Source: HXMU1420-2 sp040830545 (lineage in GTDB: Bacteria; Pseudomonadota; Alphaproteobacteria; Rhodobacterales; Rhodobacteraceae). From it: a DNA stretch of 64,000 nucleotides. Below the pieces are notes generated by a model. It was not told where the DNA came from. It saw only the letters and a list, made by a program, of their open reading frames with translations, and made no database searches. How positions within the stretch are numbered: the stretch's first letter is position 1; each line of letters begins with the position of its first letter. The position numbers and the translations under genes were made by a program. The DNA lies in contig JBFOMB010000073.1 of assembly GCA_040830545.1 (NCBI GenBank), forward strand, positions 1-64,000, written 5' to 3'. Below are positions 25,187 through 34,291 of this stretch, piece after piece.

Positions 25187-25597
25187 TCAGACCGGAACAA
25201 CCCTATGCTTATGGCCGGGAAACGGCACGCCAAAGCGGCGCATCAGCCGGGCGTAACTGTATCCCAAGTCAGACGCCTTTGCGACACGCGCGCAGGACGG
25301 CAGCTCAACCAGGATCAACCCGCCACCAGATTCACGCAGGCCATAGCCTTTCTTGGCCAGCCGCGTCTGCAGATCCTGCCATCCATTCGAAAACGCCAGA
25401 TCGTCAGCGAGGAGCGCCCGCAAGGGAGCGACGAGCCGCTCATCAGGCCTGTCAGCCTTCTTCGCTCGCCCACGGCGATACAGGTCGCGGTTTATCGCCT
25501 GACGTACAATGTCAGACACGCTGCACCCCTCCGCCTTGGCCACATGGTGCAGCGCCTGTTGGGTCACGGGGTCAAGATCAATTGAAATCAGGTCCAT
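25187..25597 (-). CDS. Ribbon-helix-helix protein with relaxase-like C-terminal region
   Basis: This 136-residue protein begins with an Arc/CopG-like ribbon-helix-helix (DLISIDLDPVTQQALHHVAKAEGCSVSDIVRQAINRD, residues about 1-38). The rest has a pattern (WQDLQTRLAKKGYGL, GGGLILV, ASDLGYSYARLMRRFG, FPGH) that reminds me of a small segment found in alphaproteobacterial relaxases. That resemblance is by eye only. ATG 25597 has AGGG 7 nt upstream and is preferred over a TTG at 25603. It may be a DNA-binding regulator of its own operon with dapD or the dehydratase. Confidence 0.65.
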   Translation of the reverse strand: MDLISIDLDPVTQQALHHVAKAEGCSVSDIVRQAINRDLYRRGRAKKADRPDERLVAPLRALLADDLAFSNGWQDLQTRLAKKGYGLRESGGGLILVELPSCARVAKASDLGYSYARLMRRFGVPFPGHKHRVVPV

Positions 25598-25620
25598 GCC
25601 CAAACCCTGCTGTATTAGGG

Positions 25621-26547
25621 TTAACGATCAGTTAGCGGGTCCGGCGCAAAATTTGCGCCGCAAACCAGCACCGCCACCCGTTCCCCCGGTTTGGGCACAT
25701 AAGCCCCAGACATCAGCGCAGCCAACGCCGTCGCCCCGGCAGGTTCCACCAGCATCCGCCGTTCGCGCCACAGCGCCGTTTGCGCTGTGGCAATCGCTTC
25801 GTCAGACACTAGAACGCTCTCACCCAAATGCGCCTGCGACATGTCAAAACAGATCTTCCCGATCCGACGCGCGCCCAGCGCATTCGCCGCAATCCCCCCC
25901 ACATCGACATCCACTGGCGCCCCGGACTCCAGAGCTGCGTTCAGCGCACGCGACTGCGCCGGTTCTACCGCAACAACCTTCCTCGCGCCCTGCAACCATG
26001 CCAAGGCTCCGGCAATCAACCCGCCCCCACCAACAGCGATCAGCACCGTGTCAGCAGACAGCCCCTGATCCTCCCATTCCGCCGCACAGGTCCCCTGCCC
26101 GGCCACTGTATCCACCGTGTCATAGGCGTGAATTTGCATGGCTCCGGTTTCGGCTTCATAGGCTTGCGCCTGATCCAGCGCGTTGGCATATTCCCCCGAC
26201 ACCACGGTCAGCTCAGCACCGGTTGAGCGTACCAATGAGATCTTCGACGGACCGGCCATTTCAGGCACGAAAATATGCGCGTTGTGCCCTAACGCCCGCG
26301 CCGCAAAAGCCACCGCAGCGCCGTGATTGCCACCGCTGGCCGCCACTAGACCCGCCGCAGGCACGTCATTCTTCAGCAGATTGTTGAACGCCCCGCGCGC
26401 CTTGAAGCTGCCCGTGTGCTGCATCTGCTCCAGCTTCAGTTCGACAGGAAAAGACAACCCGAACCCTCGCGTTTCCATCACCGGTGTCCGCACCACATGC
26501 CCGGCAATACGCGCCTGTGCCTCTTTGATGTCAGCCGTCCAATCCAT
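25621..26547 (-). CDS. PLP-dependent threonine/serine dehydratase-like enzyme
   Basis: This 308-residue fold-type II PLP enzyme has its Schiff-base lysine in HTGSFKARGAF, the SGGNHGAA phosphate loop and the GGGGLIAG glycine-rich loop. It lacks the C-terminal ACT domain of biosynthetic IlvA, so it belongs to the short catabolic group (serine/threonine dehydratase, threo-3-hydroxyaspartate ammonia-lyase and relatives) that releases ammonia from a hydroxy amino acid. The start at 26547 has AGGA 7 nt upstream. It is divergent from the LOG-family gene. Confidence 0.88.
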   Translation of the reverse strand: MDWTADIKEAQARIAGHVVRTPVMETRGFGLSFPVELKLEQMQHTGSFKARGAFNNLLKNDVPAAGLVAASGGNHGAAVAFAARALGHNAHIFVPEMAGPSKISLVRSTGAELTVVSGEYANALDQAQAYEAETGAMQIHAYDTVDTVAGQGTCAAEWEDQGLSADTVLIAVGGGGLIAGALAWLQGARKVVAVEPAQSRALNAALESGAPVDVDVGGIAANALGARRIGKICFDMSQAHLGESVLVSDEAIATAQTALWRERRMLVEPAGATALAALMSGAYVPKPGERVAVLVCGANFAPDPLTDR

Positions 26548-26622
26548 CCGCTCATCCTATTGCTGGCGTCCCAGACGCGAACCCTATAGGTCTGATCCGA
26601 ACACGCAAGCAGGGACGGCCCC

Positions 26623-27465
26623 ATGACCCAATCTCGCATCAGCCGGTTTCGTGACGCACGGCAGGACCGCACGGCAGCACATGACGTGCCGAATACGCCC
26701 CAATCGGCGTCACCCACCTATCGGCTGGCCTTTGCAGATGATGATTTCCTGTGCCGGGACGAACTGCGCCCCGTGCGCCTGCAACTGGAGCTGTTAAAGC
26801 CCGAGATGATCCTGGATGAACAGGGGATCGACAGCACCATCGTGATGTTTGGCGGCGCGCGCATTCCCGACCCGGTTCACCGGGATCAGGCACGCACTCA
26901 GACGCTGGCCGCCCTGGCCGAATTCTATGACGAGGCGCGCGCCTTTGCGCGTCTCATGACCGAAAAGTCGCTGCAGGCAGGCGGCCGGGACAACGTGATT
27001 GTCACGGGCGGCGGGCCTGGCGTGATGGAGGCGGGTAACCGAGGCGCTGTGGACGCGGGCGGACGCTCCATCGGGCTCAGCATCGTGCTGCCGCACGAAC
27101 AGGCGCCCAACGGCTACGTGACCCCGGAACTCAGCTTCAACTTTCATTACTTCGCCATCCGCAAAATGCATTTCCTCATGCGCGCCCGGGCGATCACTGT
27201 TTTCCCCGGCGGATTTGGAACGCTTGATGAAACCTTTGAGGCGCTGACCCTGATCCAGACCGGCCGGATGCAGCCTGTCCCCTTCCTGCTCTTCGGTCGG
27301 AGCTTTTGGGAAGAGGTCATCAACTGGCGGGCGCTGGCCGATGCGGGCACAATCTCAGAAGAGGATCTGGATCTGTTCCGCTTTGTCGACAGCGCGGCCG
27401 AGGCCGTGGAGATCATCGACACCTGGGAACCGGCCCCTGCTCGGGAAAAAATTCCGGGCCGCTAG
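26623..27465 (+). CDS. LOG-family (TIGR00730-like) nucleotide phosphoribohydrolase
   Basis: This 280-residue protein is of the lysine-decarboxylase-like/LOG family. The signature motifs are GGGPGVMEAGNRGA and PGGFGTLDETFE, which in characterised members bind the nucleotide phosphate and hydrolyse the N-glycosidic bond of (cytokinin) riboside 5'-monophosphates or AMP. An N-terminal extension of about 75 residues precedes the Rossmann domain, as in the longer bacterial group. Cytoplasmic. It converges with the small 69-residue gene downstream. Confidence 0.88.
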   Translation: MTQSRISRFRDARQDRTAAHDVPNTPQSASPTYRLAFADDDFLCRDELRPVRLQLELLKPEMILDEQGIDSTIVMFGGARIPDPVHRDQARTQTLAALAEFYDEARAFARLMTEKSLQAGGRDNVIVTGGGPGVMEAGNRGAVDAGGRSIGLSIVLPHEQAPNGYVTPELSFNFHYFAIRKMHFLMRARAITVFPGGFGTLDETFEALTLIQTGRMQPVPFLLFGRSFWEEVINWRALADAGTISEEDLDLFRFVDSAAEAVEIIDTWEPAPAREKIPGR

Positions 27466-27504
27466 AATTTGGGCCCCAAGAATCTTCGACCGGTAACCCA
27501 GGTC

Positions 27505-27714
27505 TCAGATGATCGGCGAGGGCAACACGCCCAGCTCGGTGCCCTGCGGCAGTTTCGTCACGACCTGTGCGCCTTTGACGTCCTTGATCGCGTAACCGTA
27601 ACCGACCAGCCGAAACTTGAACTCGCGAGGGCTCAGCGCCTTGGCCCGTTCCCGCTTGAGCATATCCAGGATCGGCGCGTCGATCATCGTGCCGCCAATA
27701 TCTGCCTGTGCCAT
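27505..27714 (-). CDS. Small conserved-looking hypothetical protein, 69 aa
   Basis: This 69-residue soluble protein starts MAQADIGGTMIDAPILDMLK and has a C-terminal GYGYAIKDVKGAQVVTKLP segment. The ATG at 27714 has a strong GGAGG 8 nt upstream, which supports it as a real gene and rules out longer upstream starts. The family is not recognised. It lies 39 bp from the converging LOG gene. The 151 bp upstream (27715-27865) separate it from a LysR-family gene on the same strand; no other feature is visible there. Confidence 0.65.
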   Translation of the reverse strand: MAQADIGGTMIDAPILDMLKRERAKALSPREFKFRLVGYGYAIKDVKGAQVVTKLPQGTELGVLPSPII

Positions 27715-27865
27715 CTGTCTGCCTCCTGCAGTGTTTTGTTTGTTTGCAAGTTGGAAACTGACTGTTGATCGGGGCCAGATTGTATCGCGTTCTGGGAAAT
27801 TTCGCGGCGATTGGCCCCGATTTGGACACAATCCGCCGCTCAAGCTGACAACAATGGCGTCGCGT

Positions 27866-28795
27866 TCAGGACTCACCGGAGGCGATTTCGCGTTCCACCG
27901 CGCGCGCCTCCAACAGGAGCCAATCCCTGAATTTCGTGACCTTCGCCCGATCGGCGCCGCCTTTCGGGCGCAGCAGATAATAGGCAAACACCAGCGGCGT
28001 ACTGAGCGCGGCATCAAACGGACGCATCAGACGGCCCGACGCCAGGTGGTCCGCCGCCATCCTGTCCCCGACCAAAGCGACACCTTCCCCATCCAACGCC
28101 GCGCGAACCGCCATCTCTTCCTTGGTAAAACGCAGACCCTGATACGGATCGACATCCTGCACACCGGCTGCCAGCAGCCAGGTGCGCCAACTGCCCTCGA
28201 CCTCTTTCCATTCGACATGAAGCAATGTGTGGTGCTTCAGGTCGCGCGGCTCCTTGATACCAGGACCACGCGACACAAGCAGCGGACTGCATACCGGGGT
28301 GGCTCGCATTGCAAAAAGCCGGTCGCAATGCACACCTTCATATCCGCCAGGTCCGTACCTGATCGCCACGTCCACATCGCCACTGCTCAGGTCCACCAAC
28401 CGATCCGTGCCGTCGATCCTCAACTCGACCTCCGGGTGTAACCGACGAAACCTGTCGAGTCGCGGGACCAACCAGAGCGAACCGAAACCAGGGCTGACAC
28501 TGATCGTTAGCGCATCATCCTCCCTGACCACCTTCATCCGGTCCGCACCAGCCGACAGACTGTCAAATCCACTTGTAAGCTGCGGCAGTGCCAACGCACC
28601 CGCCTCGGTCAGACGGAGCGCGCGCGTAAGGCGAATGAAAAGAGGCGCGCCCAGCCAGTCCTCCAGCGTTTTGATCTGATGGCTGATTGCGCCAGGTGTA
28701 ACGCCGAGTTCATCAGCTGCCTTTGAGAAACTCAGATGCCGGGCAGCTGCTTCGAACGCCTGTAAAGAGCGGAGAGGAGGAAGATTGCGATACAT
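27866..28795 (-). CDS. LysR-family regulator of the GcvA type
   Basis: This 309-residue LTTR has an N-terminal winged helix of the GcvA subgroup (MYRNLPPLRSLQAFEAAARHLSFSKAA at the start, VTPGAISHQIKTLE) and a C-terminal effector domain from about residue 95. It is divergent from the EamA transporter gene with 131 bp between starts, so it probably controls that exporter. The ATG at 28795 has AAGG 8 nt upstream. Confidence 0.92.
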   Translation of the reverse strand: MYRNLPPLRSLQAFEAAARHLSFSKAADELGVTPGAISHQIKTLEDWLGAPLFIRLTRALRLTEAGALALPQLTSGFDSLSAGADRMKVVREDDALTISVSPGFGSLWLVPRLDRFRRLHPEVELRIDGTDRLVDLSSGDVDVAIRYGPGGYEGVHCDRLFAMRATPVCSPLLVSRGPGIKEPRDLKHHTLLHVEWKEVEGSWRTWLLAAGVQDVDPYQGLRFTKEEMAVRAALDGEGVALVGDRMAADHLASGRLMRPFDAALSTPLVFAYYLLRPKGGADRAKVTKFRDWLLLEARAVEREIASGES

Positions 28796-28926
28796 AACAC
28801 ACCTTAGAAAATCTCACCCATCTCGTGAATTCAATTCCTTTGTCAGGCGCGCAGCTTTCAAAATATTTATGCGTTGCAACGCGGGCGTGTATCCAGACAC
28901 ACCGCCAATGCGAGGAAAATTGCGGC

Positions 28927-29799
28927 ATGGCTCGGAACAGTTCGTCCACCTTGAACGTAGGTTCGGAATACGCCTTCGGTGTCTTTCTGCTTGTCGCATC
29001 GGCAGTAACGTTCAGCACAGCCGGGCTTTTCACAAAGGGTGTCGCAGCCGGAGCCTGGGCGGTGATTTTCTGGCGCGGTGTGTTTGCGATGCTGGCAACA
29101 ACGGCCTGGGCCGCATCACGGTCATCTTTGAAGAAAGAGTTCATAGGCATGGGCGCAGCTGGACTTGCTGTCGCCGTGGTTGGTGCCGCCGGACAGGTGG
29201 CCTTTATCTCGTCTTTCAAACTGACATCAGTGGCAAACGTGGCTTTGATATATGCCGTCGCGCCCATACTTGCGGCACTCATGGCCTGGTTGACCATCCG
29301 GGAGCGGGTCGGACGTCAAACGATGATATGTGCGGCCGTGGCCTTTCTGGGGGTGGGTGTCGTTGTCAGCGGTTCGGTGGGCAGCTTGAATCTCCGGGGC
29401 GACTTTCTGGCCTTGGCGATGACAATGGTTATGGCGGGGATCATGGTCATCTACCGCGCCCACCCGAACACACCCAGCGCCGGACCATCCGTCCTGCAAT
29501 CAGCCCTGCTGTTGCCCTTTGCCGTCGTCTTCGGTGAACCCTTCAGAACCGATCCCGGCGAAATCGCCATCCTTGCGGTGTTCGGAATCCTCTTTGCGAT
29601 TGCCTCCGTGACACTGGCCGAAGGCGCAAAGCGCGTGCCGTCGGGACAAACAGCATTGATCGGTGCCCTGGAAACACCTCTTGCGCCTTTGTTTGCCCTG
29701 TTGGTTTTGTCCGAGATGCCTCCAACACCCACGCTGCTTGGCGGTGCCATCGTGTTTGCCGCTGTGCTCGCATCTATGTGGAAGACATCATTCCGATAA
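28927..29799 (+). CDS. DMT-superfamily (EamA) transporter
   Basis: This 290-residue membrane protein has ten predicted helices and two EamA repeats (helices from about 15 and 150). GAxxQVAFISSF and the ALIGALETPLAPLFALL segment are typical of the drug/metabolite transporter family. It probably exports a small metabolite or amino acid; the substrate is unknown. The start at 28927 is preferred over 28825, because the upstream residues are not hydrophobic and GAGG lies before 28927. It is paired with the divergent LysR gene. Only 82 bp separate it from the converging sulfatase gene. Confidence 0.88.
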   Translation: MARNSSSTLNVGSEYAFGVFLLVASAVTFSTAGLFTKGVAAGAWAVIFWRGVFAMLATTAWAASRSSLKKEFIGMGAAGLAVAVVGAAGQVAFISSFKLTSVANVALIYAVAPILAALMAWLTIRERVGRQTMICAAVAFLGVGVVVSGSVGSLNLRGDFLALAMTMVMAGIMVIYRAHPNTPSAGPSVLQSALLLPFAVVFGEPFRTDPGEIAILAVFGILFAIASVTLAEGAKRVPSGQTALIGALETPLAPLFALLVLSEMPPTPTLLGGAIVFAAVLASMWKTSFR

Positions 29800-29881
29800 G
29801 GTGCGACGCCAGTCGGGCGTTCCTATCACCGGGCGGACCCGTGGTAGGTGGCTCCGCCGATGAACGGCGAAGCCAGGGGCA

Positions 29882-31438
29882 TCAGCCGCCCTGATTGCGC
29901 TGCAGGCTCTCCAGAACCTGGTCGATGGAGAAGCTCGCCGGTTTCTGACGCGGCGGGTACTTCTCGAAGGACGACAGGAACTGCGCCACAAACGCCTGCG
30001 CCGGCACCAGCAGATAGGTCCGGTCCAGACGCCAGCGGGCATAGCCGATGGATTCATGCTCTGCGCGCTCGAACGGATCGCTGTAAAGGTCGATGATCTT
30101 GGGCAACCGCAGGAAGGTCAGCGGCTCTTGCCAGACGTCAAACCCATGCGCCCGCTGCTCCGCAAAGACCACTTTCCAACGGTTATACCGCAGGTTCATC
30201 AGGTCCCCGCCATCCGAGAAATACAGGAACTCCCGGCGCGGGCTTTCGTCCGTCTCACCGCTGAAATAGGGCATGAAGTTGTAGCCGTCCAAATGCACCG
30301 GCTCATTGCCTTCGCCAAACGGCGCTTCGGTCAGCATCCGCTCTTTCATGTCCGGATCACCAAGGGCCGCCATGAAGGTCGGGAACCAGTCCAGATGGCT
30401 GATGATCGCGCTGGACTTGCGACCCGGTTCAATCACACCCGGCCATTTGATCATCATCGGAACGCGGAAACCGCCTTCCCAATTGTCGTTCTTTTCACCC
30501 CGGAACGGCGTGGTCCCGCCATCCGGCCAGGAAAACACCTCGGCGCCGTTGTCGGTGGAATACATCACAACCGTGTTGTCCGCGATGCCCAGCTCGTCCA
30601 ACTTGTCCAGCATCTGGCCAACCATTTTGTCATGTTCAACCATCCCGTCGGGATAAACGCCCAAACCGGTCACGCCCTGGCTTTCTTCCTTCAGATGCGT
30701 GTGAATGTGCATCCGCGTGGTGTTGTACCACAGGAAGAACGGCTTGCCCTGATCATGCGCCCGCTGGATGAAGTCCAGCGCACCGGCAGTTACCTCTTCG
30801 TCGATGGTTTCCATGCGCTTGCGTGTCAGCGGACCGGTGTCCTCGACCGAGCCATCCGCGTTCGACTTGATCACGCCACGCGGGCCGAACTGTTCGCGGA
30901 ACTCAGGCGACTTGGGGTAGTCGATGTTCTCCGGCTCTTCCTCGGCGTTCAGGTGGTAGAGGTTGCCGAAAAACTCGTCAAAGCCATGGTTGGTGGGCAG
31001 ATGCTCGTCCAGATCGCCCAGGTGGTTTTTCCCATATTGGCCTGTCATGTAGCCCTTGGACTTCATGTATTCGGCAATTGTCGGGTCTTTCTCGGAAATT
31101 CCTTCCTTGGCGCCAGGCAGGCCGACCTTCAGCAGGCCGGTGCGAAAACCGGATTGGCCGGTCACAAAGGACGCGCGGCCAGCGGTACAGGATTGTTCGC
31201 CATAGCCATGGGTGAACAACATGCCCTCATTGGCGATGCGGTCGATATTGGGGGTCTCGTACCCCATCATGCCCTGATTGTAGGCGCTGACGTTCCAATA
31301 GCCGATGTCATCCCCCCACATAATCAGGAAATTCATGGGCTTGTCTTGCGCGGAACTTGCCCCGGTCAGGCCAAGCGTTGCTGTGATCGCAACGCCCAAC
31401 CCCAGGGACAACCGCCGCAAATGTGCGAATGTTGTCAT
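29882..31438 (-). CDS. Periplasmic arylsulfatase-type sulfatase
   Basis: This 518-residue protein has a signal peptide (LGLGVAITATLGLTGASSAQ) and an alkaline-phosphatase-like sulfatase fold. C84 in SCTAGRASFVTG is the formylglycine site (C-x-A-x-R), D43/D44 in WGDDIG are metal ligands, and STDNGAE carries the later Asp-Asn metal pair. It hydrolyses a sulfate ester, so it needs a formylglycine-generating enzyme, which is not in this window. GGGAGG lies 5 nt before the ATG. Sulfated algal or other organic sulfate is a likely substrate in a marine bacterium (inference). Confidence 0.93.
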   Translation of the reverse strand: MTTFAHLRRLSLGLGVAITATLGLTGASSAQDKPMNFLIMWGDDIGYWNVSAYNQGMMGYETPNIDRIANEGMLFTHGYGEQSCTAGRASFVTGQSGFRTGLLKVGLPGAKEGISEKDPTIAEYMKSKGYMTGQYGKNHLGDLDEHLPTNHGFDEFFGNLYHLNAEEEPENIDYPKSPEFREQFGPRGVIKSNADGSVEDTGPLTRKRMETIDEEVTAGALDFIQRAHDQGKPFFLWYNTTRMHIHTHLKEESQGVTGLGVYPDGMVEHDKMVGQMLDKLDELGIADNTVVMYSTDNGAEVFSWPDGGTTPFRGEKNDNWEGGFRVPMMIKWPGVIEPGRKSSAIISHLDWFPTFMAALGDPDMKERMLTEAPFGEGNEPVHLDGYNFMPYFSGETDESPRREFLYFSDGGDLMNLRYNRWKVVFAEQRAHGFDVWQEPLTFLRLPKIIDLYSDPFERAEHESIGYARWRLDRTYLLVPAQAFVAQFLSSFEKYPPRQKPASFSIDQVLESLQRNQGG

Positions 31439-31567
31439 TGGTGCCTCCCTAAAATGCCCAAACGGGCGCGGCCCGGAATATTGGTCGGGCCGGTTCAGAG
31501 TGCACGGAGTCGTGAGAATCTCAAAACCAAAAAGGGATTAGAGTTTGGCAGACGTTGTTTTTAGCAA

Positions 31568-31626
31568 TGCGCGGATTCAAGCCCGAAGGGCGCCGCGCAT
31601 CGCCGGGCCGCACCACGGCCCGTCGA
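31568..31626. repeat. Dispersed GC-rich palindromic repeat (CTTGATTCCGCGC/GCCGCGCATCGCCGGGCC type), copy 1
   Basis: On the plus strand it reads GCGCGGATTCAAGC, then GCCGCGCATCGCCGGGCCGC. The same two blocks occur in the opposite orientation at 59448-59516. It sits in the 218-bp gap between rlmN and the sulfatase gene (31439-31656), in which I see no gene. Confidence 0.7.
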
Positions 31627-31656
31627 CACGCGGCTTCTCCCTAAGCCAAACGCTAT

Positions 31657-32838
31657 CTATCCGCCCAGCCCCGCCTCAGCTTCAATCTGCCGCTTGGACT
31701 TGCGCGCCCGTTCCGTTGCCGATTTCAACTGACCACAGGCCGCCATGATGTCCTCCCCCCGAGGCGTTCGGATCGGCGACGCATAGCCCGCCTTGTAGAT
31801 GATGTCCGCAAACGCCCGGATGCGATTGTTGGAACTGCGCTTGTACGGTGCGCCAGGCCACTCGTTGAACGGGATCAGGTTGATCTTGGCCGGGATCTTG
31901 TGCCGTTTGATATGGTCGATCAGGCGGCGCGCGTCCTCGTCCGTGTCGTTCACCCCGTTCAGCATCACGTATTCAAACGTGATCCGCTCGGAATTGGATG
32001 CCTTGGGATAGCTCGCCAGCGCACCCAGCAGTTCCTCGATATTCCAGCGTTTGTTGATCGGCACCAGCCGGTCGCGGGTTTCATCCGTGGTCGCATGGAA
32101 CGAAATCGCCAGTTGGCAGCCAATCTCCTCGGCCGTGCGTGCAATCTCCGGCACAACACCCGAGGTCGACAGCGTGATCCGACGGCGTGACAGCGAAATG
32201 CCCTCAGGGTCCATTGCGATCTTCATCGCATCCCGCACGTTGTCGAAATTGTACAGCGGCTCGCCCATGCCCATCAGAACGATGTTGCTCAGCAGGCGGG
32301 TTTCGTCCTTGGGCGCGCCGGGTGTGGGCCATTCTTCCAGATCGTCGCGCGCCATCATGATCTGGCCGACGATTTCACCAGCGGTCAGGTTTCGCACCAG
32401 TTTCTGTGTGCCCGTGTGACAGAAGGAACAGGTCAGCGTACAACCCACCTGGCTCGACACACACAGCGTGCCGCGATCCTCTTCGGGGATATAAACAACC
32501 TCGACCTCGTGACCCCCCGCGATCCGAACCAAATACTTGCGCGTCCCGTCTTCACTGACCTGCCGCGACACCATTTCTGGGATCTCAATGACGAAATGCT
32601 CCGCCAGCAAGGCCCGGTAAGGTTTCGCCAGATTGGTCATCACAGCAAAATCGCGCACACCCCACTGATAGATCCACTGCCAGACCTGACCCGCCCGCAT
32701 CTTCGCCTGTTTCTCTGGAGTTCCGGCAGCGATCAGCGCCTCGCGCAGTTGCGGACGCGTCAGGCCAACCAGATTGGTCGGACCTTCGGGCAGTTTGCGG
32801 GGGATGGTCAGGACATCCTGCGTGATCGGGGCGGACAT
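31657..32838 (-). CDS. rlmN: 23S rRNA (adenine2503-C2)/tRNA A37 methyltransferase RlmN
   Basis: This 393-residue radical-SAM enzyme has the 4Fe-4S motif C133-x3-C137-x2-C140 (GCTLTCSFCHTG), the GEPLYNFDNV SAM region and the C-terminal catalytic cysteine in MAACGQL. An N-terminal RlmN-type HhH-like domain is present. It methylates C2 of A2503 in 23S rRNA by a two-cysteine, methyl-shuttling mechanism. The start at 32838 is preferred because GGAG lies 6 nt upstream; an in-frame TTG two codons earlier is less likely. Confidence 0.96.
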   Translation of the reverse strand: MSAPITQDVLTIPRKLPEGPTNLVGLTRPQLREALIAAGTPEKQAKMRAGQVWQWIYQWGVRDFAVMTNLAKPYRALLAEHFVIEIPEMVSRQVSEDGTRKYLVRIAGGHEVEVVYIPEEDRGTLCVSSQVGCTLTCSFCHTGTQKLVRNLTAGEIVGQIMMARDDLEEWPTPGAPKDETRLLSNIVLMGMGEPLYNFDNVRDAMKIAMDPEGISLSRRRITLSTSGVVPEIARTAEEIGCQLAISFHATTDETRDRLVPINKRWNIEELLGALASYPKASNSERITFEYVMLNGVNDTDEDARRLIDHIKRHKIPAKINLIPFNEWPGAPYKRSSNNRIRAFADIIYKAGYASPIRTPRGEDIMAACGQLKSATERARKSKRQIEAEAGLGG

Positions 32839-32904
32839 GAGCAACTCCGGGGCAACTCGGGCGTGGGCGTGGGATGCGCCTCTATATAGGTGTGGCGGCG
32901 AAAT

Positions 32905-33519
32905 TCAAAACGTCTTTTCGTGTTTTGTTAATTCCCAGTCCAGCGCCTGCTCCAATCGGTCATTGCCCCAGAACAGCTCGCCGTCCTCGGTCACGAACCT
33001 CGGCGCGCCAAATATCCCCAGCCGCTCTGCTTCTGCGCCAATGTCCCGCACCGCCTGTTTGTTCTCTGGTGTCACCGCCTCCTCCAGCAGCGACGCGCTC
33101 AGCCCCGCCTGTTCCAGCGCCCCGGCCAGAACCTCGGGCGAGGACACATCCCGCCCCTGCCCGAACTCCGCCTCAAACACCGCTTTGCAAAACGCAGGTC
33201 CATTGCCGGTGGTCATCGCCCGCACGGCCACCCGCGCCGCCAGCAGAGTATTCTGCGGAAACGGATCAGGCTGCACCAGCGGCAACCCCAGCCGCGCGCA
33301 TTCCCGCTCCATATCCCGCCACATGTTCCGACCCTTGGCCGGGTAGATATTGAAAGGTGAGGTCGTCCACCCCTGCACACCAAAGATCGGACCCAAAAGG
33401 AACGGCTGCCAGATCACATCAACCCCGCGATCCGCCGCCACAGCCTCGACCCGCATGGTGGAGAGGTAGGAATAGGTCGAGGCAAACTCGAACCAGAACG
33501 TCACCACAGGCCGTGTCAC
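32905..33519 (-). CDS. 2-hydroxychromene-2-carboxylate isomerase/DsbA-like (kappa-class GST) protein
   Basis: This 204-residue thioredoxin-fold protein of the NahD/kappa-GST group has the N-terminal FWFEFASTYSYLS segment, where S replaces the DsbA cysteine, and the GAPRFVTEDGELFWGNDRL segment. NahD isomerises 2-hydroxychromene-2-carboxylate in naphthalene catabolism, but many relatives have other glutathione-linked roles. The start at GTG 33519 is preferred because GGGAGGGG lies 5 nt upstream; an ATG at 33537 would add six residues. No aromatic catabolism genes are adjacent, so the true substrate is unclear. Confidence 0.82.
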   Translation of the reverse strand: MTRPVVTFWFEFASTYSYLSTMRVEAVAADRGVDVIWQPFLLGPIFGVQGWTTSPFNIYPAKGRNMWRDMERECARLGLPLVQPDPFPQNTLLAARVAVRAMTTGNGPAFCKAVFEAEFGQGRDVSSPEVLAGALEQAGLSASLLEEAVTPENKQAVRDIGAEAERLGIFGAPRFVTEDGELFWGNDRLEQALDWELTKHEKTF

Positions 33520-33591
33520 ACGTGTCCCCTCCCGCATACGAAAAGACCTGCCCCAAAGGGCAGGCCAGTCACCGAGGTAAGTGCAACGATC

Positions 33592-34125
33592 TCAGCCGCC
33601 GCAACGTTTTTCCGCATCTTCCACCGCCGCGGTGAAGCCCAGCAGCGAGAATGTGTCTTCGGTCTTCGTCCCGCGGCTGGAGCGCGCGGTCAGAACCGCT
33701 TCGGCCCCGCGCTTCATCGCGGTGATAATCTTGGCATCGTCCGCCGCGCTCGCCGGCCAGGCCCATTCGCCATCCGTGAACATTTCAAACTGCGTGCCCG
33801 AGATGTTCAGGTTCACGGTCGAATTCGGCGCAAACGGATAACCGCCAGTAAAGGTGACCTGCCCTTTGACATCCGCACCGGGGCGGTAGAACACGAACAG
33901 CAAAATATCGCTGCGCCGCACCGCCACCACTCGACCATCGCGTGTGTTGACCGTTTTCTTCGGCGCGGACACGCTCCAGCATTCGGTTGGATCATCCTCG
34001 ATGAACACGCTCCAATCCGTCTTCGCCGCGACGCGATTGGTGCTTTGTTCCTGGGCGATCAGGGTTGGGGCGGCCAATCCGGCCATGACCAAGCCCGCAA
34101 GGGTACGGGCCAAAATCCTACGCAT
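33592..34125 (-). CDS. Invasion-associated locus B (IalB) family protein
   Basis: This 177-residue exported protein has a signal peptide (RTLAGLVMAGLAAPTLIAQ) followed by an IalB-type domain (DWSVFIEDDPTECWSVSAP; C-terminal KRGAEAVLTARSSRGTKTEDTFSL). It has two cysteines in the mature part. In roseobacters these are common periplasmic or outer-envelope proteins without proven roles; the 'invasion' name comes from Bartonella. GGAGG lies 7 nt before the ATG. Divergent from asparaginase. Confidence 0.85.
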   Translation of the reverse strand: MRRILARTLAGLVMAGLAAPTLIAQEQSTNRVAAKTDWSVFIEDDPTECWSVSAPKKTVNTRDGRVVAVRRSDILLFVFYRPGADVKGQVTFTGGYPFAPNSTVNLNISGTQFEMFTDGEWAWPASAADDAKIITAMKRGAEAVLTARSSRGTKTEDTFSLLGFTAAVEDAEKRCGG

Positions 34126-34291
34126 GTGTCCAGCCTCCAGCTGTCCTTTACCTCAAATATGGTGGAACGGACACGGATCAACCGTCCGCTTGTTCCCGGC
34201 CCCACCGCTTGCCGACACCATCATACTACCGTAAATCCCGCCATAGGCGAAAGAGTGATTGGCAAGATTTCGCCAAGAATTGAGGTCAAAA

